The notes beneath the pieces were generated by a model. The model worked only from the letters and a program-made list of their open reading frames with translations. It made no database searches and had not been told where the DNA came from. From Paenibacillus allorhizosphaerae (lineage in GTDB: Bacteria; Bacillota; Bacilli; Paenibacillales; NBRC-103111), in contig NZ_CAJVCE010000001.1 in assembly GCF_910594985.1 (NCBI RefSeq), forward strand, positions 662,319 through 726,318: a stretch of 64,000 nt of DNA, in the 5' to 3' direction. Both the position numbers and the translations under genes were made by a program. Below are positions 62,656 through 64,000 of this stretch, in pieces; positions within the stretch are counted from its first letter, which is position 1, and each line of letters begins with the position of its first letter.

Positions 62656-62807
62656 CTATAAAGTTCTTGTAATCGCGAGTCCGAGAGCCTTAAAGCGCGG
62701 TTGGCGACGGGTCCGTCAGGACTTATGCTCGCAAGGGGGTCTACCTGAACTACTTCTTCGGGCAGACCAAGGAGTGTTAGCGACGAAGCATAGATACGGT
62801 GTTATGT
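62656..62807. repeat. Structured repeat, copy A
   Basis: About 152 bp, clearly related to copy B at 63466. Shared blocks include CCTTAA(A/G)GCGCGGT, GGGTCCGTCAGG, GGCAGACCAA, TAGCGAC and ATACGGTGTTA. It follows the 3' end of the orphan gene at 62840 on the minus strand. The ends (CTATAAAG and GTTATGT) are less symmetrical than in copy B. Confidence 0.7.
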
Positions 62808-62839
62808 CCCCGCCTTCTTGAAATTGCTTAATTAAGCTC

Positions 62840-63430
62840 TTATCTTCCTAATATTATTATTTCTCCCTTTTCGTTTACTCCTCTAAATATAAATCCTCCA
62901 GCATCCTTTGTATTTAGTTCATTGTAAGATGCTGCGAAACCATCTTCTAAATTTAATTCGATAAATACAGTTGAGTTTTCTTTTATTTCATCAAAATCAT
63001 ATGAAATTACGCGTTCGATATTATCATTACTTACAATGATACTTTTAATTTCAGGATTATCTGATTCGACTGCGAATATAGTATCATACATCTTATTTGA
63101 ATTTAAACTCGCCGACCATGTCCGTTTAATGTCTCCCTCTTTCCCAATCAGTGGTGACATGGGTTGTAGCTCAGCTACATTAGGTACGTGATACAGGATA
63201 CCCCATTTAGCTTCCACCAGTTTTACATAATAGCCAGTATCAGTCTTCCATATAACTGTTTTCTTATTTTCATAATCTTTTTCATATATCACTTCACCAT
63301 CTTTCGAAGGATATGAATTCCTAATGACTTTATTATCGATAATAGAATACCCAGAGTTTTTAAATATATAAATTATCAGCGATAACAAAACTATTAGGAA
63401 TATGGCTCGTCGTAGAACTTTACGGTCCAT
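62840..63430 (-). CDS. Hypothetical membrane-anchored protein between the two repeats
   Basis: 196 residues from ATG 63430 with AAAGGAG five bases upstream. One N-terminal transmembrane helix (residues about 8-24, AIFLIVLLSLIIYIFKN), then an extracellular mixed domain with several Trp/Tyr and Asp/Asn residues. No family recognised. It lies between copies A and B of the 150-bp repeat, with no other gene, so gene plus downstream repeat form a cassette-like unit. Confidence 0.6.
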   Translation of the reverse strand: MDRKVLRRAIFLIVLLSLIIYIFKNSGYSIIDNKVIRNSYPSKDGEVIYEKDYENKKTVIWKTDTGYYVKLVEAKWGILYHVPNVAELQPMSPLIGKEGDIKRTWSASLNSNKMYDTIFAVESDNPEIKSIIVSNDNIERVISYDFDEIKENSTVFIELNLEDGFAASYNELNTKDAGGFIFRGVNEKGEIIILGR

Positions 63431-63465
63431 AAATACTCCTTTCATTTACGGTTTGCGGGGATTTC

Positions 63466-63619
63466 TTATAACGTACTTGTATTCACGAACCCGAGAACCT
63501 TAAGGCGCGGTAGCGCCGGGTCCGTCAGGGCTTAGGTTGTCTGACTGATACGACTCCCCGAGTTATCATCTGGCAGACCAAAGGAGCGTAGCGACCGCAG
63601 CGTGAATACGGTGTTAGAC
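63466..63619. repeat. Structured repeat, copy B
   Basis: About 154 bp. The terminal parts pair as TTGTATTCACG with CGTGAATACG (9-bp perfect core). Inside, GGCGC-GGTA-GCGCC forms a strong hairpin flanked by ACCC/GGGT. One end reads GTTAGAC, fitting the GTTRRRY core of integron attC sites (its complement GTCTAAC fits RYYYAAC); the other end, TTATAAC, fits only in part. It follows the 3' end of the partial gene at 63635 on the minus strand. Confidence 0.7.
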
Positions 63620-63634
63620 GAAGTCCCTCTCTTC

Positions 63635-64000
63635 TCAGAATATGCAATCAATAGTTATTTCTTCCCATAGCTCTTTAAGGTTTTTATTATCAATTCTGGT
63701 TCTCTTGATTAGTTCTTCTATTGTTTGATAAGTATTGAAATTACTATTATATTCTGAAAAGACATGCCCGTTTGGAGTATTTGTTATCGAATATTTCGAA
63801 TTCTTATATAAAAATTCAATCTCTCTACCCATACCTAGATCATTGACAAATTCCGTATAAGTATAGATTCCGGGTTTTAAAGTCGGTACAGTAGAACCAA
63901 AATCATTAGAATCGTTTCCTATTACTATTAATTGCTGTTTAATTATGTCTAATACATCGTAATAAGCAAATGAACATCCTTTGTTGAAAATGGTCGTTAC
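63635..64000 (-). CDS. Hypothetical protein, N-terminus beyond the window edge
   Basis: The minus-strand frame is open from the right edge (codon GTA at 64000) to the stop at 63635, 121 residues visible. The C-terminal part contains MGREIEFLYKNSKYSITN, EYNSNFNTYQTIEELIKRT and LKELWEEITIDCIF. No recognised family. A fully open upstream frame makes a start at the internal Met (63832) unlikely. It is followed by repeat copy B. Confidence 0.6.
   Translation of the reverse strand, partial: VTTIFNKGCSFAYYDVLDIIKQQLIVIGNDSNDFGSTVPTLKPGIYTYTEFVNDLGMGREIEFLYKNSKYSITNTPNGHVFSEYNSNFNTYQTIEELIKRTRIDNKNLKELWEEITIDCIF

Noticed and set aside
62656..63619. Group II intron or transposon interpretation of the two repeats
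   Set aside because: No reverse transcriptase, transposase, domain V-like bulged hairpin or target duplication was seen; kept as structured repeats only.
1..64000. CRISPR array, tRNA, rRNA or prophage
   Set aside because: No direct-repeat array with spacers, cloverleaf, rRNA signature or phage structural gene was seen.

Overview
The window looks like chromosomal DNA from a soil or plant-associated member of the Paenibacillaceae (Paenibacillus/Cohnella-like). This is inferred from the gene families: YesM/YesN-type two-component pairs next to sugar-binding lipoproteins, many carbohydrate-active enzymes, a GerAB-type permease, a SleB-type hydrolase, strong AGGAGG-like ribosome sites and frequent TTG/GTG starts. 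I saw no rRNA, tRNA, CRISPR array or transposase.

Layout. 1-292 is the start of a truncated sugar-binding lipoprotein. 451-10783 (minus) is a tight ten-gene catabolic operon: a degenerate-GGDEF/HTH regulator, a sugar isomerase/epimerase, a NagB-like deaminase, a NagA-like deacetylase, a NAD-dependent epimerase/dehydratase, a DHDPS/NAL-type aldolase, both subunits of Fe-S L-serine dehydratase, an M20 amidohydrolase and an alpha/beta hydrolase. 11.0-15.6 kb holds an SDR enzyme, a GDPD phosphodiesterase, a large HAD-type protein and a small membrane protein. 15.6-21.6 kb is a response regulator, histidine kinase and two binding lipoproteins. 21.8-27.2 kb is a pectin operon: GH28 polygalacturonase, CE8 pectin methylesterase, a binding lipoprotein and a GH105 unsaturated-uronyl hydrolase. 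27.4-34.6 kb has a GerAB-like permease and a three-gene unit (deacetylase-like protein plus two DegT aminotransferases), divergent from a GntR regulator fused to a solute-binding-protein fold. 34.7-38.0 kb encodes a SWIM/SNF2 helicase.

38.2-49.9 kb is a glycosaminoglycan-type locus. Two [PL8 lyase - binding lipoprotein] units lie in tandem, with a GH123/DUF4091 enzyme upstream and an AraC regulator beyond it. One PL8 gene lacks a signal peptide. The other has a membrane-anchor leader but is split by an in-frame TAA. PL8 lyases make unsaturated uronyl-hexosamine products and GH123 enzymes release GalNAc, so this locus could feed the hexosamine genes at 6-9 kb; that link is inference. 50.9-58.2 kb holds an SDR enzyme, a small membrane protein, two paralogous stalk-domain secreted proteins, an MFS exporter and a SleB-type hydrolase.

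From about 58.2 kb to the end the DNA becomes AT-rich. It carries short poorly conserved genes, all on the minus strand: a nucleotidyltransferase, a GyrI-like protein, a truncated remnant, a PfpI protein, a 31-residue holin-like toxin with a possible antisense RNA, and two copies of a roughly 150-bp structured repeat placed after small orphan genes. This part looks like an accessory island.

Six sugar-binding lipoproteins occur without any ABC permease or ATPase gene in the window. The most novel elements are the 0.4-10.8 kb operon with its regulator, the GntR-SBP fusion with its divergent aminotransferase/deacetylase genes, and the repeat-flanked AT-rich end.
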